From assembly GCF_024508335.1 (NCBI RefSeq), contig NZ_CP101988.1, positions 2,728,001 to 2,792,000 on the forward strand: DNA of 64,000 nucleotides, in the 5' to 3' direction. The stretch is from Cellulomonas chengniuliangii (GTDB lineage: Bacteria; Actinomycetota; Actinomycetes; Actinomycetales; Cellulomonadaceae). Numbering within the stretch: position 1 is the stretch's first letter; each line of letters starts with the position of its first letter. Shown here in pieces: positions 28,329 through 37,549 of this stretch. Under the pieces are notes generated by a model. The model made no database searches. It worked only from the letters and a program-made list of their open reading frames with translations, and was not told the DNA's origin. Position numbers and translations under genes: made by a program.

Positions 28329-29109
28329 CCGGGCCACCGTCCCGTCCGTGTGAGCCGCGGGCGGCCGGCCCCTCCCCGTCCCGCGCCGGTAGCCGCCGTC
28401 GCGCGACCACGTCCCGCGCCCTGGCCACGACCGGCTCAATCCGCGCGGCATGGGCCCCGCGCCAGTACACGTGGCCGCAGTCCACGCACCGCCCGAAGTC
28501 GCGATAGCTCCGCGCCGTCCCCTCCCGCACCTCGGCGGCGACGTCCAGCGCCGCCACCAGCGCGAGCACTCCCCCGCACGCCGTGCACCGTGTCCACGGG
28601 GCGAGCGGCGGAGCGAACCGGTCGAGCACGTCGTCGAGCTGCTCGTCGGCGGAGGAGCCGCGCACCAGTGCGCCGTGCGGCAGGCTCCGGCGACGCAGCA
28701 GGCCGCGGTCCTGGGTGAGCAGCACCCGGCCCTCGGCGGCGGCGATCCGGGCCAGCGCGGGGTCGTCGGCCTCCGGGCGGTAGGCCGCGTCGAGCCCGAG
28801 AAGCCGCAGCCGACGGGTCAAGGACCCGAGGTGCACGTCCAGCAGGAAGCGGGGTGGTGACGACCCTGTCGCCTGGGGACGCCTGACGGGCTCGACCCGG
28901 AGAACGCCGTCATCGGCCCGGGCGGACGCCGCGACCGTGGCTCCGTCCACCGTGAGCGCCCCGACCTCCGTGAGGGGGACGCCCACGGACTCGACCACGT
29001 GCCCCCACGTGTCGGTGTCTGCGGCGCCCGCCGTGAAGCCCTCACCCCGGTGGCGCGGCGTCAGCAGGAACCGCAGCGCCGGGTCGATGCGCAGCCGGAC
29101 AACTCGCAC
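28312..29109 (-). CDS. Mut7-C RNase domain protein with N-terminal ubiquitin-like domain
   Basis: 265 residues from the GTG at 29109. N-terminal beta-grasp region (VVRLRIDPALRFLL, then EVGALTVDG) followed by a PIN-like Mut7-C nuclease domain: FLLDVHLGSLTRRLRLLGLD, acidic DDPALARIAA, and LLTQDRGLLRR. A zinc ribbon closes it (CTACGG and CVDCGHVYW). Probably a ribonuclease. The start is uncertain: GGGAGG abuts the GTG, and an ATG at 29172 is also possible. Confidence 0.78.
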   Translation of the reverse strand: MRVVRLRIDPALRFLLTPRHRGEGFTAGAADTDTWGHVVESVGVPLTEVGALTVDGATVAASARADDGVLRVEPVRRPQATGSSPPRFLLDVHLGSLTRRLRLLGLDAAYRPEADDPALARIAAAEGRVLLTQDRGLLRRRSLPHGALVRGSSADEQLDDVLDRFAPPLAPWTRCTACGGVLALVAALDVAAEVREGTARSYRDFGRCVDCGHVYWRGAHAARIEPVVARARDVVARRRLPARDGEGPAARGSHGRDGGPDERDG

Positions 29110-29203
29110 CCTCCCAGGGTGCTCGCTCCGCCGGGCCGGCGCCCGCCCCGCATGCCTGCGGCCGACCGTCATGTCAGGCTCGAGGTGGCAGATGGGGGAC
29201 GAC

Positions 29204-29590
29204 ATGGACATCGCTGACGTCATGTCCTGGGCTACTCGGTACGAGGACGCATGGCGCGGTCAGGACGTCGCCGCCGTCGAGGACCTGTTCACCGAGCAGG
29301 CGGTCTACCGGCGCGGCGCGTACGACGACGAGGGCCTGCGCGGGCACGCCGCCATCGCCGAGTTCTGGCCGGATCCCGCCCCGTTCACCATGCGCGCGGA
29401 GCCTGTCGCCGTCGCGCCGCCCACGGCGGTGCTCCGCGTCGAGGTGCAGTACCTCGGCGACGTCGGCGACCAGCCCCGTGAATTCCGCGACCTGTGGGTG
29501 GTGCGGTTCGCGCCCGATGGGCGGGCCGAGCACTTCGAGGAGTGGGCGCACTGGCCCGGCCTGGACTACGGCGGCGCCGCCTCGGACTGA
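29204..29590 (+). CDS. SnoaL/NTF2-like protein
   Basis: 128 residues from ATG 29204, with GGGGGA just upstream. The cone-shaped NTF2 fold pattern is clear: SWATRYEDAWRGQDVAAVED, LFTEQAVYRRG, IAEFWPDP and FRDLWVVRFAPDGRAEHFEE. Either a small enzyme or a binding protein; no substrate evidence. Divergent from the Mut7-C gene. Confidence 0.8.
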   Translation: MDIADVMSWATRYEDAWRGQDVAAVEDLFTEQAVYRRGAYDDEGLRGHAAIAEFWPDPAPFTMRAEPVAVAPPTAVLRVEVQYLGDVGDQPREFRDLWVVRFAPDGRAEHFEEWAHWPGLDYGGAASD

Positions 29591-29623
29591 GCGCCGCGTC
29601 AGCCACGAGGCCAGGATGGCAGG

Positions 29624-31165
29624 GTGCTCCTCGTCGACGTCGCCACCACCTCCGCCAGCCTGGCGGCCACACGGTCCCGCCTCGCCAAGCGCGCACTGCT
29701 CGTGGACATGCTGCGCCGCGCGCATCCGGCCGAGGCGCCGGTGGTCGCCCGGTACCTCGGGGGCGAGCTCCGGCAACGACGGACCGGCCTGGGCTGGCGC
29801 TCGCTCGCCACGATGCCTGAGCCGGCCGCGGTCCCGTCCCTCGACGTCCTGGCGGTCGACGCCATGTTCGAGCAGATGTCCATGCTCGCGGGGCCCGGGT
29901 CGTCCACCGCGCGGATGGCGCTGGCCGCCGACCTGTTCGGCGCCGCCACCGAGGTCGAGCAGCGCCTGTTGCGCGGGCTCGTGGCGGGCGATCTGCGCCA
30001 GGGCGCGCTCGACGCCCTTCTGCTGGACGCGGTGGCGGAGGCGGCGGGTGTGCCGCTGGCAGTGGTCCGCCGCGCCGCGATGCTCGCCGGCGCCACGGAG
30101 CCGGTGGCATCGGCCGCGCTCGGGGCCCGCTCCCCCGACGAGGCGCAGGCGGCCCTCGAGGCGTTCGGCCTCACGGTGGGGCGGCCCGTGCGCCCGATGC
30201 TGGCGGCCTCGGCCCCCGACGTGGCCACCGCCATGGCGGGGTTCGCCGGACGAGAGGTGGTCGTCGACGCGAAGCTCGACGGCATCCGCGTGCAGGCGCA
30301 CCGCGACGGTGACGACGTGCGCGTCTACACCCGGAGCCTCGACGACGTCACCGCGCGCGTGCCCGAGCTGGTCGCGGTGGTGCGCAGCCTGCCCGTCCGC
30401 ACCGCGGTGCTGGACGGCGAGGCGCTCGCCCTCGACGCGGCAGGCCTGCCCCGGCCGTTCCAGGAGACCTCTGCGCGCAGCGCCACGCGCGACGTCGAGC
30501 TGGCGGCTGCGACGACCCTCGCCCCGTTCTTCTTCGACCTGCTGCACGTCGATGGGCACGACCTCATGGACGCGCCGCTGCGCGCACGGCTGGCCGCGCT
30601 CGACGCCGTGGCGGGGCCGCACGTCGTCGAGCGGGTCGTCACCCACGATGCGGATGCCGCCCAGGCCGCCTTCGCGGGATGGGTCGCGGCCGGGCAGGAG
30701 GGCGTGCTCATCAAGGACGCCGAGGCGCCCTACGAGGCGGGCCGACGCGGCGGCGCGTGGGTCAAGGTCAAACCCCGGCACACCCTGGACCTGGTGGTGC
30801 TCGCGGTCGAGCGCGGCTCAGGGCGGCGCGAGGGCCTGCTGTCGAACATCCACCTCGGCGCCCGGGACCCGGCCGGCGGGTTCGTCATGCTGGGCAAGAC
30901 GTTCAAGGGCATGACCGACGAGATGCTCGCCTGGCAGACCCGGCGGTTCCGCGAGCTCGAGGTCGCCGACGACGGCTGGACCGTGACGCTGCGCCCCGAG
31001 CAGGTCGTCGAGATCGCCTTCGACGGGGTCCAGCGCTCGACCCGCTACCCGGGAGGGCTCGCCCTCCGATTCGCGCGGGTGCTGCGCTACCGGGACGACA
31101 AGACAGCCGCCGAGGCCGACACCGTGGAGATGCTCCAGGCGTTGGCCCCGACGGCTTCGCGTTGA
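29624..31165 (+). CDS. ligB: ATP-dependent DNA ligase, LigB-like
   Basis: 513 residues, close to mycobacterial LigB. All-helical N-terminal domain (1-185), adenylation domain with the nucleophile Lys217 in VVVDAKLDGIR, motif III FFFDLLHVDG, motif IV EGVLIKD, motif V WVKVKP, then an OB domain. Joins nicks using ATP, a non-essential accessory to NAD-dependent LigA. The GTG start has a CAGGAT box six bases upstream. The plus-strand gene ends 28 bases before the convergent carD. Confidence 0.9.
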   Translation: MLLVDVATTSASLAATRSRLAKRALLVDMLRRAHPAEAPVVARYLGGELRQRRTGLGWRSLATMPEPAAVPSLDVLAVDAMFEQMSMLAGPGSSTARMALAADLFGAATEVEQRLLRGLVAGDLRQGALDALLLDAVAEAAGVPLAVVRRAAMLAGATEPVASAALGARSPDEAQAALEAFGLTVGRPVRPMLAASAPDVATAMAGFAGREVVVDAKLDGIRVQAHRDGDDVRVYTRSLDDVTARVPELVAVVRSLPVRTAVLDGEALALDAAGLPRPFQETSARSATRDVELAAATTLAPFFFDLLHVDGHDLMDAPLRARLAALDAVAGPHVVERVVTHDADAAQAAFAGWVAAGQEGVLIKDAEAPYEAGRRGGAWVKVKPRHTLDLVVLAVERGSGRREGLLSNIHLGARDPAGGFVMLGKTFKGMTDEMLAWQTRRFRELEVADDGWTVTLRPEQVVEIAFDGVQRSTRYPGGLALRFARVLRYRDDKTAAEADTVEMLQALAPTASR

Positions 31166-31193
31166 GCGGGTGGGGATCGGTCGAGGCGACGGG

Positions 31194-31709
31194 TCAGGCG
31201 AGCGTCGCGGCCAGATCCTCCGACTCCGTGCCGAGGACGGCCGCCTCGACGATCTTGTCGACCACGTCGTCGCTCAGCGACAGGGACAGCGCGAGCTCGG
31301 CGAGGACGGGCTGGCGGGCGTTGTTGAGCATCTCCTTCTCCCCAGCGGAGAGCCCTCGCTCCTCCTGGCGCCGGGTGAGGTCGCGCACCACCTCGGCGGT
31401 CATGGACAGCTCGCCCACCCGCAGCTTCTCCTGGTTGGCCTTGAACCGGCGCGACCAGTTCGACTCCTGCTCGCCCGAGGGCTCCTGGAGGATGCGCAGC
31501 AGCTCGTGGGCCTGGGACTCGGCGTAGACGGGACGCAGCCCGACCTCCTCGGCGGAGTCGAGGGGCACCGCGACCGAGAGGTTCGTGCTGTGCACCTGGA
31601 GCTGGACGTACCGCCGGCTCGTGCCCTTGATGATCCGGTCCACCATCTGCGTGATGGTGGCAGGTCCGTGGTGAGGGTGGATGACGGTCTGACCCTCAAA
31701 GAGCTGCAT
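31194..31709 (-). CDS. carD: CarD-family RNA-polymerase-binding regulator
   Basis: 171 residues. The N-terminal Tudor-like RNAP-interaction domain (FEGQTVIHPHHGPATITQMV) is followed by the helical DNA-binding domain with SNWSRRFKANQEKLRVGE, containing the conserved Trp used to wedge the promoter bubble. CarD stabilises open complexes, notably at rRNA promoters, and is essential in mycobacteria. A strong candidate for a housekeeping gene here. Confidence 0.95.
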   Translation of the reverse strand: MQLFEGQTVIHPHHGPATITQMVDRIIKGTSRRYVQLQVHSTNLSVAVPLDSAEEVGLRPVYAESQAHELLRILQEPSGEQESNWSRRFKANQEKLRVGELSMTAEVVRDLTRRQEERGLSAGEKEMLNNARQPVLAELALSLSLSDDVVDKIVEAAVLGTESEDLAATLA

Positions 31710-31899
31710 CCTGTGCTGTTTCCTTCGCTGTGCGATCGTCGCCGAGCCCGATCGCGCCTCAGGCGTGAGCCCTGAGCGCGTGACCGCTCCCTCCGCCCGA
31801 CGGCGGCCGCGTGGGGGCGGGCCTGGTGGGGCGTGGGGAGCGCAGAGGTCGATGCGTCCATGCGGATGAGCGCGCCCATCGCTCTGCGAGCCGGCACTT

Positions 31900-31929
31900 C
31901 TATTGTCCCACCCGCTTGCTGCGCGTGAA
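31900..31929 (-). promoter_or_regulatory. Candidate carD promoter
   Basis: -35 TTCACG (plus 31924-31929), 18-base spacer, -10 CAATAG (plus 31900-31905), leaving a leader of about 190 bases before carD. Confidence 0.4.
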
Positions 31930-31943
31930 CCCCGTGAGCCCCG

Positions 31944-32345
31944 TCACAGGCGCGGGCTGCCTGCCTCAGCGTCGGCGGGGACGAGCCGGATGGTCAGCGA
32001 CGCCTTGTCAGGCCCGGTGACCGTGCCGACGATGGCCGGCCCGTGACGGTCGTACTTCGCGTGGTACGCCCGGTCGATCGCGGGGGCGCCCGACGGCTCG
32101 GCGTCCTCGAAGCGGACGTCCCGCTCGACGCCGCCGGCGCGGACGCGTCCCGTGCCGCTGGCCCGGGCCCTGCGGTACCAGGGGTTGTCGGGCCCGTATG
32201 CCGAGCGGACGTAGAGCCCGTCCCCCGCCCGCACGACCCACATGATGACCTCGGGGCGCAGGCTTCCGTCCGGGCGCCGTGACGCCAGACGCAGCTCCTC
32301 CGCGTCGCCGACCCTGGTCAGCTCGTCCTGCGTCCAGCTCGCCAT
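31944..32345 (-). CDS. DUF2255-family protein
   Basis: 133 residues from ATG 32345. Begins MASWTQDELTRVGDAEELRL, then VIMWVVRAGDGLYVRSAYGP and DRAYHAKYDRHGP, a split-barrel flavin/nitroreductase-like pattern seen in DUF2255 proteins. May bind a flavin or F420-type cofactor; function unknown. Confidence 0.75.
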   Translation of the reverse strand: MASWTQDELTRVGDAEELRLASRRPDGSLRPEVIMWVVRAGDGLYVRSAYGPDNPWYRRARASGTGRVRAGGVERDVRFEDAEPSGAPAIDRAYHAKYDRHGPAIVGTVTGPDKASLTIRLVPADAEAGSPRL

Positions 32346-32442
32346 CGCGCCCTCCGGATCGTCTCGTCGCGTCCGGCGCCGCGCCTCGACCGTGCCGCAC
32401 CGCGCATCTCCCACTATGCGGCTCTCCGAGCGATCCGGCAGG

Positions 32443-32485
32443 GAGAGGGGCGCGCCGCCCACCTCGAGCGCGGCGCGCCCCTCTC
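32443..32485. terminator. Strong hairpin terminator downstream of the kinase gene
   Basis: Perfect 16-bp GC-rich stem, 32443-32458 with 32470-32485, eleven-base loop, just after the stop at 32501. Confidence 0.75.
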
Positions 32486-32500
32486 ACCCCCGTGCGGTGC

Positions 32501-33328
32501 TCAGACGCGCGCGGCGCCCTGCCACACGCTCTCGAATGGCGCGCGACCGGACATGCGCCCCTCGATGCCCGCGGTCACGAAGCTCTTCGCGTGGGCCACG
32601 GCGTCTCCCACGTCGGCGCCCTTCGCGAGCTCGGCCGTGATGGCGGCCGCGAGCGTGCAGCCTGCGCCCGAGACGCGCTCCTGGCCGATCTTGGGCGTCG
32701 ACAGGACGGTGACCTCGTCGCCGTCGACGAGCACGTCGACCGCGTCAGCGCCGGGAAGGTCCACCCCGCCCTTCGCGACGACGTACCGCGGGCCGAGGTC
32801 CTGGATGCGGTGGGCCGCCTCGATGAGCTGGTCGACCGTTTCGATGACGTCCATCCCGGAGAGCGTGCGGGCCTCGAACAGGTTCGGGGTGACGACGGTG
32901 GCGAGGGGCAGCACCTGCTCGCGCAACGCGTTGTCGGTGTCGAGCGCCGCCCCGGGCTCCTGGCCCTTGCAGATCAGCACCGGGTCGAGGACGACGTGCC
33001 GCCACGGCTGACGGCGCAGGCCCTCGGCGACGACCTCGATGGTCGCCGGCGTGCCCAGCATGCCGATCTTGACGACGTCCAGCTCGTAGGCGGCGGTCGC
33101 GGCCTCCATCTGCGCGGCGATGACCTCGGCGGGCACCGGGAAGAAGCGGTGCCCCCAGCCGTTCGCCGGGTCGAACGAGACGATGCAGGTCACCGTCCCG
33201 AGGCCGTAGACCCCCAGTTCCTGGAAGGTCTTGAGGTCCACCTGCAAACCGGCGCCGCCCGTCGCCTCCGATCCGGCGATCACGTACGCGAGGTCGGCCA
33301 CGGTGGGGCTCTTGTCGTTGTCGTGCAT
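32501..33328 (-). CDS. Hydroxymethylpyrimidine/pyridoxal-type kinase
   Basis: 275 residues from ATG 33328, chosen for GGGAGG upstream; ORF extends about 33 codons further with low-complexity sequence. Ribokinase-like fold of the ThiD/PdxK group: AYVIAGSEATGGAGLQVDLK, VKIGMLGTP, DPVLICKGQ, TPNLFEARTLSG, and the catalytic VSGAGCTLAAAI. Phosphorylates HMP or HMP-P (thiamine) or pyridoxal. PdxK-like HRFFPVP suggests pyridoxal, so the substrate is left open. Confidence 0.8.
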   Translation of the reverse strand: MHDNDKSPTVADLAYVIAGSEATGGAGLQVDLKTFQELGVYGLGTVTCIVSFDPANGWGHRFFPVPAEVIAAQMEAATAAYELDVVKIGMLGTPATIEVVAEGLRRQPWRHVVLDPVLICKGQEPGAALDTDNALREQVLPLATVVTPNLFEARTLSGMDVIETVDQLIEAAHRIQDLGPRYVVAKGGVDLPGADAVDVLVDGDEVTVLSTPKIGQERVSGAGCTLAAAITAELAKGADVGDAVAHAKSFVTAGIEGRMSGRAPFESVWQGAARV

Positions 33329-33434
33329 AGGAAGAGCCTCCCACGCCGGGGGGTGCTCGGCGCCGCCTTCTGCCGCGGTCGTGGCGAGGCTGGACGCGTC
33401 GCTGGCCGTGGCCGTCATCGCGGTCACCGTCGCG

Positions 33435-34889
33435 TCATGACCCGGCGGGCTCCACCCGCGCGTCGGGGCGCCCCTGCGCCGGGCGCCCCACCCGAGGCAT
33501 GGCGAGCGCGACCACGGCGATCGCCAGCGCCGCCACCGCCACCGCGACGAACACGGCCGTCGCCGCGCCGCCGAACGCCTGCGGGTCGGCCGTCGCCTCC
33601 ACGCCCCGCATCCGCGCGTTGACCAGCGCCCCGAGTGCCGCGACGCCCACGGCGCTGCCCATCGACCGGGCGAACATGTTCGCCCCCGTGACGACGCCCC
33701 GCTCCCCCCAGCCCACGCTCGACTGCGCCGCGATCAGGCTGGGCGCGGCGACGAGCCCCAGGCCCAGCCCCAGCACGAAGCACGAGAGGGCCACAGCCAG
33801 GACGGACGGGCTCGTCGACGTGGCCGCGAGCGCGCCGGCGCCCAGCACGGTGATCGCGCTGCCGATCATCACCGTGGAGCGGAACCCCCAACGCAGGTAC
33901 AGCCGCCCGGCTTGGGAGGCAGAGATCGGCCAGCCGATGGTCAGGGTCGCGAGCGCGAGGCCGGAGGCCAGCGGCGACGAGCCGACCAGCGCCTCCAGGA
34001 ATGTGGGCACGTAGGTGGTCACGCCCATCAGCACCACGCCGACGCCCACGGCGATCAGAGCAGTCGTCGCCAAGAGCCGGCGCGAGAAAACCCAGGGGGC
34101 CAGCACCGGCTCTGCGGCGCGCCGCTCGACCAGCACGAACACGACGAGCAAGACGAGCCCCGCCCCGAGCGTGCCGACGCCCTGCGGCGAGTCCCACGCC
34201 CAGGCGTGGCCGCCCTCGAGCAGCGCCAGGATGATCAGGGTGGTCGAGGCGGTGAGCAGCACGCCGCCCGCCCAGTCGATCCGGTGCGTGCGGCTCGGCA
34301 CGGTCTCGTGGAACCGCCGCAGCAGCAGCCAGCCGGCGGCGACGCTCAACGGGACGTTGACGAAGAAGATCCAGTTCCAGGTGAGGAACTCGGAGAACAC
34401 CCCGCCCAGCGTCGGCCCCACGACGGCCGAGACCGCCCAGACGCTCGCGAGGTACCCCTGCACCTTGGCGCGCTCGGCCAGGGTGTAGATGTCGCCCACG
34501 ATGGTGATGGCCATGGGCTGGACGGCGCCCGCCCCGAGCCCTTGGACGGCTCGGAACGCGATGAGCGCGGGCATCGACCACGCGAGCCCGCACAGCACGG
34601 AGCCCAGCAGGAACAGCCCGACGCCGATGAGGATGATCGGCTTGCGGCCCACGGTGTCCGCGAGCTTGGAGTAGATCGGCACGCTCACGGCCTGGGTGAG
34701 CAGGTAGACCGAGAACAGCCACGGGAAGCTGGAGAACCCGCCGAGGTCGGCGACGATCGTCGGGACGGCCGTGGCGAGGATCGTGGAGTCGATCGCCACG
34801 AGCCCGGTGGTGACCATGATCGCGATGAGCACGGGGCCGCGCTCGGAGCGGAAGCCGATCGCGGCCGTGGCGGGGGAAGCGGTGCTCAG
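33435..34889 (-). CDS. MFS drug-efflux transporter, EmrB/QacA type
   Basis: About 484 residues with about 14 membrane helices. Motif A KLADTVGRKPIILIGVGLF, antiporter motif C VSAVVGPTLGGVFSEF, and the DHA2-type opening TTGLVAIDSTILATAVPTIV. Exports lipophilic compounds using the proton gradient. No ATG, GTG or TTG is found at the natural start; a CTG at 34889 has GAGAGG eight bases upstream, and a GTG at 34832 would begin right at helix 1. A 17-codon ORF (34886-34939) overlaps the CTG. Confidence 0.85.
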   Translation of the reverse strand: MSTASPATAAIGFRSERGPVLIAIMVTTGLVAIDSTILATAVPTIVADLGGFSSFPWLFSVYLLTQAVSVPIYSKLADTVGRKPIILIGVGLFLLGSVLCGLAWSMPALIAFRAVQGLGAGAVQPMAITIVGDIYTLAERAKVQGYLASVWAVSAVVGPTLGGVFSEFLTWNWIFFVNVPLSVAAGWLLLRRFHETVPSRTHRIDWAGGVLLTASTTLIILALLEGGHAWAWDSPQGVGTLGAGLVLLVVFVLVERRAAEPVLAPWVFSRRLLATTALIAVGVGVVLMGVTTYVPTFLEALVGSSPLASGLALATLTIGWPISASQAGRLYLRWGFRSTVMIGSAITVLGAGALAATSTSPSVLAVALSCFVLGLGLGLVAAPSLIAAQSSVGWGERGVVTGANMFARSMGSAVGVAALGALVNARMRGVEATADPQAFGGAATAVFVAVAVAALAIAVVALAMPRVGRPAQGRPDARVEPAGS

Positions 34890-35141
34890 GGGTCTGGCCT
34901 CTCTCGATGTCCTGGGGTCGGCGCGTCGGATCGGCTCATCGCGACGCGAGCCCGACGGCCGTCTGCCGCAGGCCTCCCCCAGGCCCAGCCGTTCTGGGTC
35001 GGTCGTTGCACCATAGGACGCCGCGTGCGGCTGCCGCTCTGGTCGAGCGCGCCGACGCCGGCTCACCGCTGGACCGAGACGGACATCCCTGACATATTCG
35101 ACAGAACTGATGCGCCGGGTGGACTCGACGAGGAGCAGCCC

Positions 35142-36026
35142 ATGATCGCCTCGACAGCACAGCTCTGCGAGCACGGCCGCGCCCACGGCTACGCGGTCGC
35201 AGCCGTGAACATCCTGGACGACCTGAGCCTGCGCGCCGCGATCGACGCGGCCGTCGCCCGGTCGTCGCCCCTCATCGTGCAGGTCTCGGTGAAGACGGTC
35301 CGGTCGATCGGCGTCAAGCTCCTCACCACCATGTTCCGGCTGGCGGCGGGCGACGTGCGGGTCCCGGTGGCGCTGCACCTGGACCACTGCCCGGACCGCG
35401 GCGTCATCTCGGCGGTGGTGGCGGCTGGATGGTCCTCGGTGCTGTTCGACGCCTCTGACCGCGACCTCGACCAGGCCGAGCTCGAGACCACCGAGGTGGT
35501 GCTCGAGGCGCACCGGGCGGGCTGCGACGTGGAGTCGGAGATCGAGAACATCGTGGGGGTCGAGGACGACATCGGCTCGGACGAGTCGGCGCACGCCTAC
35601 TCGGTCCGGACGCTGGCCGAGGTGGCCGCGCGCACGGGCGTCGACCTGCTCGCGCCGCAGCTCGGCACCGCCCACGGCCTGTACTCGAGCGCCCCTGTGC
35701 TGCTGCCTGATCGGGCGCGCCAGCTCGCCGCGCTGACGGACCTGCCGATCGTGCTGCACGGCGGCACAGGGCTCACGGACGGCGACTTCCGCGCCTTCAT
35801 CGACGCCGGGGTGTCGAAGATCAACATCTCCACCGGCTTGAAGATGGCGTACATGCGCGCGGCGCAGGCCGCGACCGCTGTGGCCGAGGAGACCGGCCGG
35901 TGGGACCCGCCCACGATGTTCCGCGACATCCACCAGGCGGTGCAGGCCGAGGTGGCGGGTCGCCTCGACGCCTTCGGCTCCGCGGGCCAGGCCGAGGGCG
36001 CGATGGCCACGTTGGCCGTCCGATGA
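35142..36026 (+). CDS. Class II (Zn-dependent) ketose-bisphosphate aldolase
   Basis: 294 residues, GatY/KbaY/FbaA family. Metal and catalytic residues are visible in LHLDHCPD, VESEIENIVG, GTAHGLYS and IVLHGGTGL, with the phosphate loop SKINISTGLK. Cleaves a ketose phosphate to DHAP plus an aldehyde. GAGGAG precedes the ATG. It is first in a tight operon with a HAD phosphatase (ATGA overlap), DhaL and DhaK, which suggests a dedicated sugar route and not central glycolysis. Confidence 0.88.
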   Translation: MIASTAQLCEHGRAHGYAVAAVNILDDLSLRAAIDAAVARSSPLIVQVSVKTVRSIGVKLLTTMFRLAAGDVRVPVALHLDHCPDRGVISAVVAAGWSSVLFDASDRDLDQAELETTEVVLEAHRAGCDVESEIENIVGVEDDIGSDESAHAYSVRTLAEVAARTGVDLLAPQLGTAHGLYSSAPVLLPDRARQLAALTDLPIVLHGGTGLTDGDFRAFIDAGVSKINISTGLKMAYMRAAQAATAVAEETGRWDPPTMFRDIHQAVQAEVAGRLDAFGSAGQAEGAMATLAVR

Positions 36027-36856
36027 GCCCCGCCCTGCTGCTGGACTGCGACGGGGTGCTCGCGGACACCGAGCGCGACGGCCACCTGCCCGCGTTCAAC
36101 GCCACCTTCGCGGAGGTCGGCCTCCCGCTCCGCTGGTCGGAGGCCGACTACGCGAGGCTGGTGCTCATCGGGGGCGGCAAGGAGCGCATGTCCGCCGCGC
36201 TGACGCCGGAGCTCATCGCCCAGGCGGGACTGCCCTCCGACCCGGAGGCGCGGCGCGAGCTGGTGGCGGACTGGCACCGCCGCAAGACCGCCGCCTACGT
36301 GGCCCTGGTCGAGTCGGGGGCGCTGCCGGGGCGGCCGGGGGTCGCCCGCGTCGTCGCCGAGGCGCACGCCGCGGGCTGGCGGCTCGCGGTCGCCTCGACG
36401 TCCGCCGAGCGCTCCGTGCGCGCGGTGCTCGACCACGCCGTCGGCGACGACCTCGCCGGCGAGTTCGCGGTCTTCGCGGGCGACGTCGTGGCGCACAAGA
36501 AGCCGGCGCCCGACATCTACCTGCTGGCCCTCGAGGGCATGGGCGTCGACCCCGCCGACTGCCTCGTCGTCGAGGACAGCGCCCTAGGGCTGCGCGCTGC
36601 GCTGGCCGCGGGCCTGACGACCGTCGTCACGGTCAGCACGTACACCCGCGACGAGGACTTCGCGGGGGCGGCCTTGGTGGTCAGCAGCCTCGGGGACCCG
36701 CCGACGTCGCCCACCGAGGTGCTCGCCAACCCGTTCGACCTGCGGATCAGGGACGAGGTCACGCTCGCCGACCTCGCCCGGCTCATCGACCTCGCCCGCA
36801 CCAGCCCTGGACAGGGGCGGCCCACGAGCACGACCGCGACGCCCACGAAGGAGTGA
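36023..36856 (+). CDS. HAD-superfamily phosphatase, CbbY/beta-phosphoglucomutase type
   Basis: 277 residues. Motif I LLLDCDGVLADTERDGHLPA with the nucleophile Asp, motif II VASTSAE, motif III HKKPAPDIY and motif IV VVEDSALGLRAA. Helical cap of subclass I. Dephosphorylates a sugar phosphate or small metabolite. The ATG overlaps the aldolase stop, and DhaL follows within four bases, so it acts in the same pathway. Confidence 0.88.
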   Translation: MSPALLLDCDGVLADTERDGHLPAFNATFAEVGLPLRWSEADYARLVLIGGGKERMSAALTPELIAQAGLPSDPEARRELVADWHRRKTAAYVALVESGALPGRPGVARVVAEAHAAGWRLAVASTSAERSVRAVLDHAVGDDLAGEFAVFAGDVVAHKKPAPDIYLLALEGMGVDPADCLVVEDSALGLRAALAAGLTTVVTVSTYTRDEDFAGAALVVSSLGDPPTSPTEVLANPFDLRIRDEVTLADLARLIDLARTSPGQGRPTSTTATPTKE

Positions 36857-36860
36857 GGCC

Positions 36861-37511
36861 ATGCCCGTCGACCTGGCAGGCATCGAGCACGTCGTCCAGA
36901 TCATCGCGCGGACGGCGGTCGACAACGAGGTGTACTTCGGCGAGCTCGACTCGGTGGTGGGCGACGGCGATTTCGGGTACTCGCTCGCGCGGGGCTTCGA
37001 GATCGTCCTCGCCGACTGGGACGACCTGGACCGCACCGACGCCGGCACGTTCCTGCAGAAGGTCGCGATGATCATCACCGGCCGGATCGGCGGGACGTCT
37101 GGGCCGCTGTGGGGCACTGCTTTCCTGCGGGCGGCGAGCGCGATCCGCTCGCAGGAGGCGCTCGACGGCGCGGCGGTGCTGGCGATGCTCGACGGCGCCG
37201 TCGCCGGCATCCAGGCGCGCGGCGGCGCCGCACTGGGGGACAAGACCCTGCTCGACGCGCTCGTGCCGCTGCGCGAGGCCATCGCCGCCAGCCTCACCGA
37301 GGGGGCGACCTCTCAGGAGGTGGTCGATGCCGCGGCCCTCGCTGCGCGCGCGAGCGCTGACGCGACCACTGCGCTGCAGGCCAGGCGTGGCCGCGCCGCC
37401 TACACCGGCGAGCGCAGCATCGGCTCCCCCGACGCGGGCGCCGTGGCCGTCGCCGTCATCGCGGAGCAGGTCGCCGCGCAGTGGCCCGACCCGATCCCCT
37501 GGCCGCACTGA
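36861..37511 (+). CDS. DhaL-type kinase subunit (ADP/ATP-binding)
   Basis: 216 residues, all-helical DhaL barrel. The Mg-nucleotide motif reads VVGDGDFGYSLARG; canonical DhaL has GDGDHG, so the His is replaced by Phe, which is unusual. GRIGGTSGPLWGTAF and GDKTLLDALVPL follow as in DhaL. Forms a kinase with the next gene product. AGGAGTGAGGCC precedes the ATG. Together they phosphorylate dihydroxyacetone or a related ketotetrose. Confidence 0.85.
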   Translation: MPVDLAGIEHVVQIIARTAVDNEVYFGELDSVVGDGDFGYSLARGFEIVLADWDDLDRTDAGTFLQKVAMIITGRIGGTSGPLWGTAFLRAASAIRSQEALDGAAVLAMLDGAVAGIQARGGAALGDKTLLDALVPLREAIAASLTEGATSQEVVDAAALAARASADATTALQARRGRAAYTGERSIGSPDAGAVAVAVIAEQVAAQWPDPIPWPH

Positions 37512-37549
37512 CCGAGCACGCCGCCCGACCCCACGCCTTGGAGGCAGCC

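Noticed and set aside
32501-33328. TPP riboswitch upstream of the ThiD-like kinase
   Set aside because: No THI-box core sequences are visible before the gene, and the kinase may act on pyridoxal.
33912-36026. 704-residue plus-strand ORF reading into the aldolase
   Set aside because: The first 400 residues are the antisense of the MFS gene; the aldolase start at 35142 has a ribosome site and begins the conserved domain.
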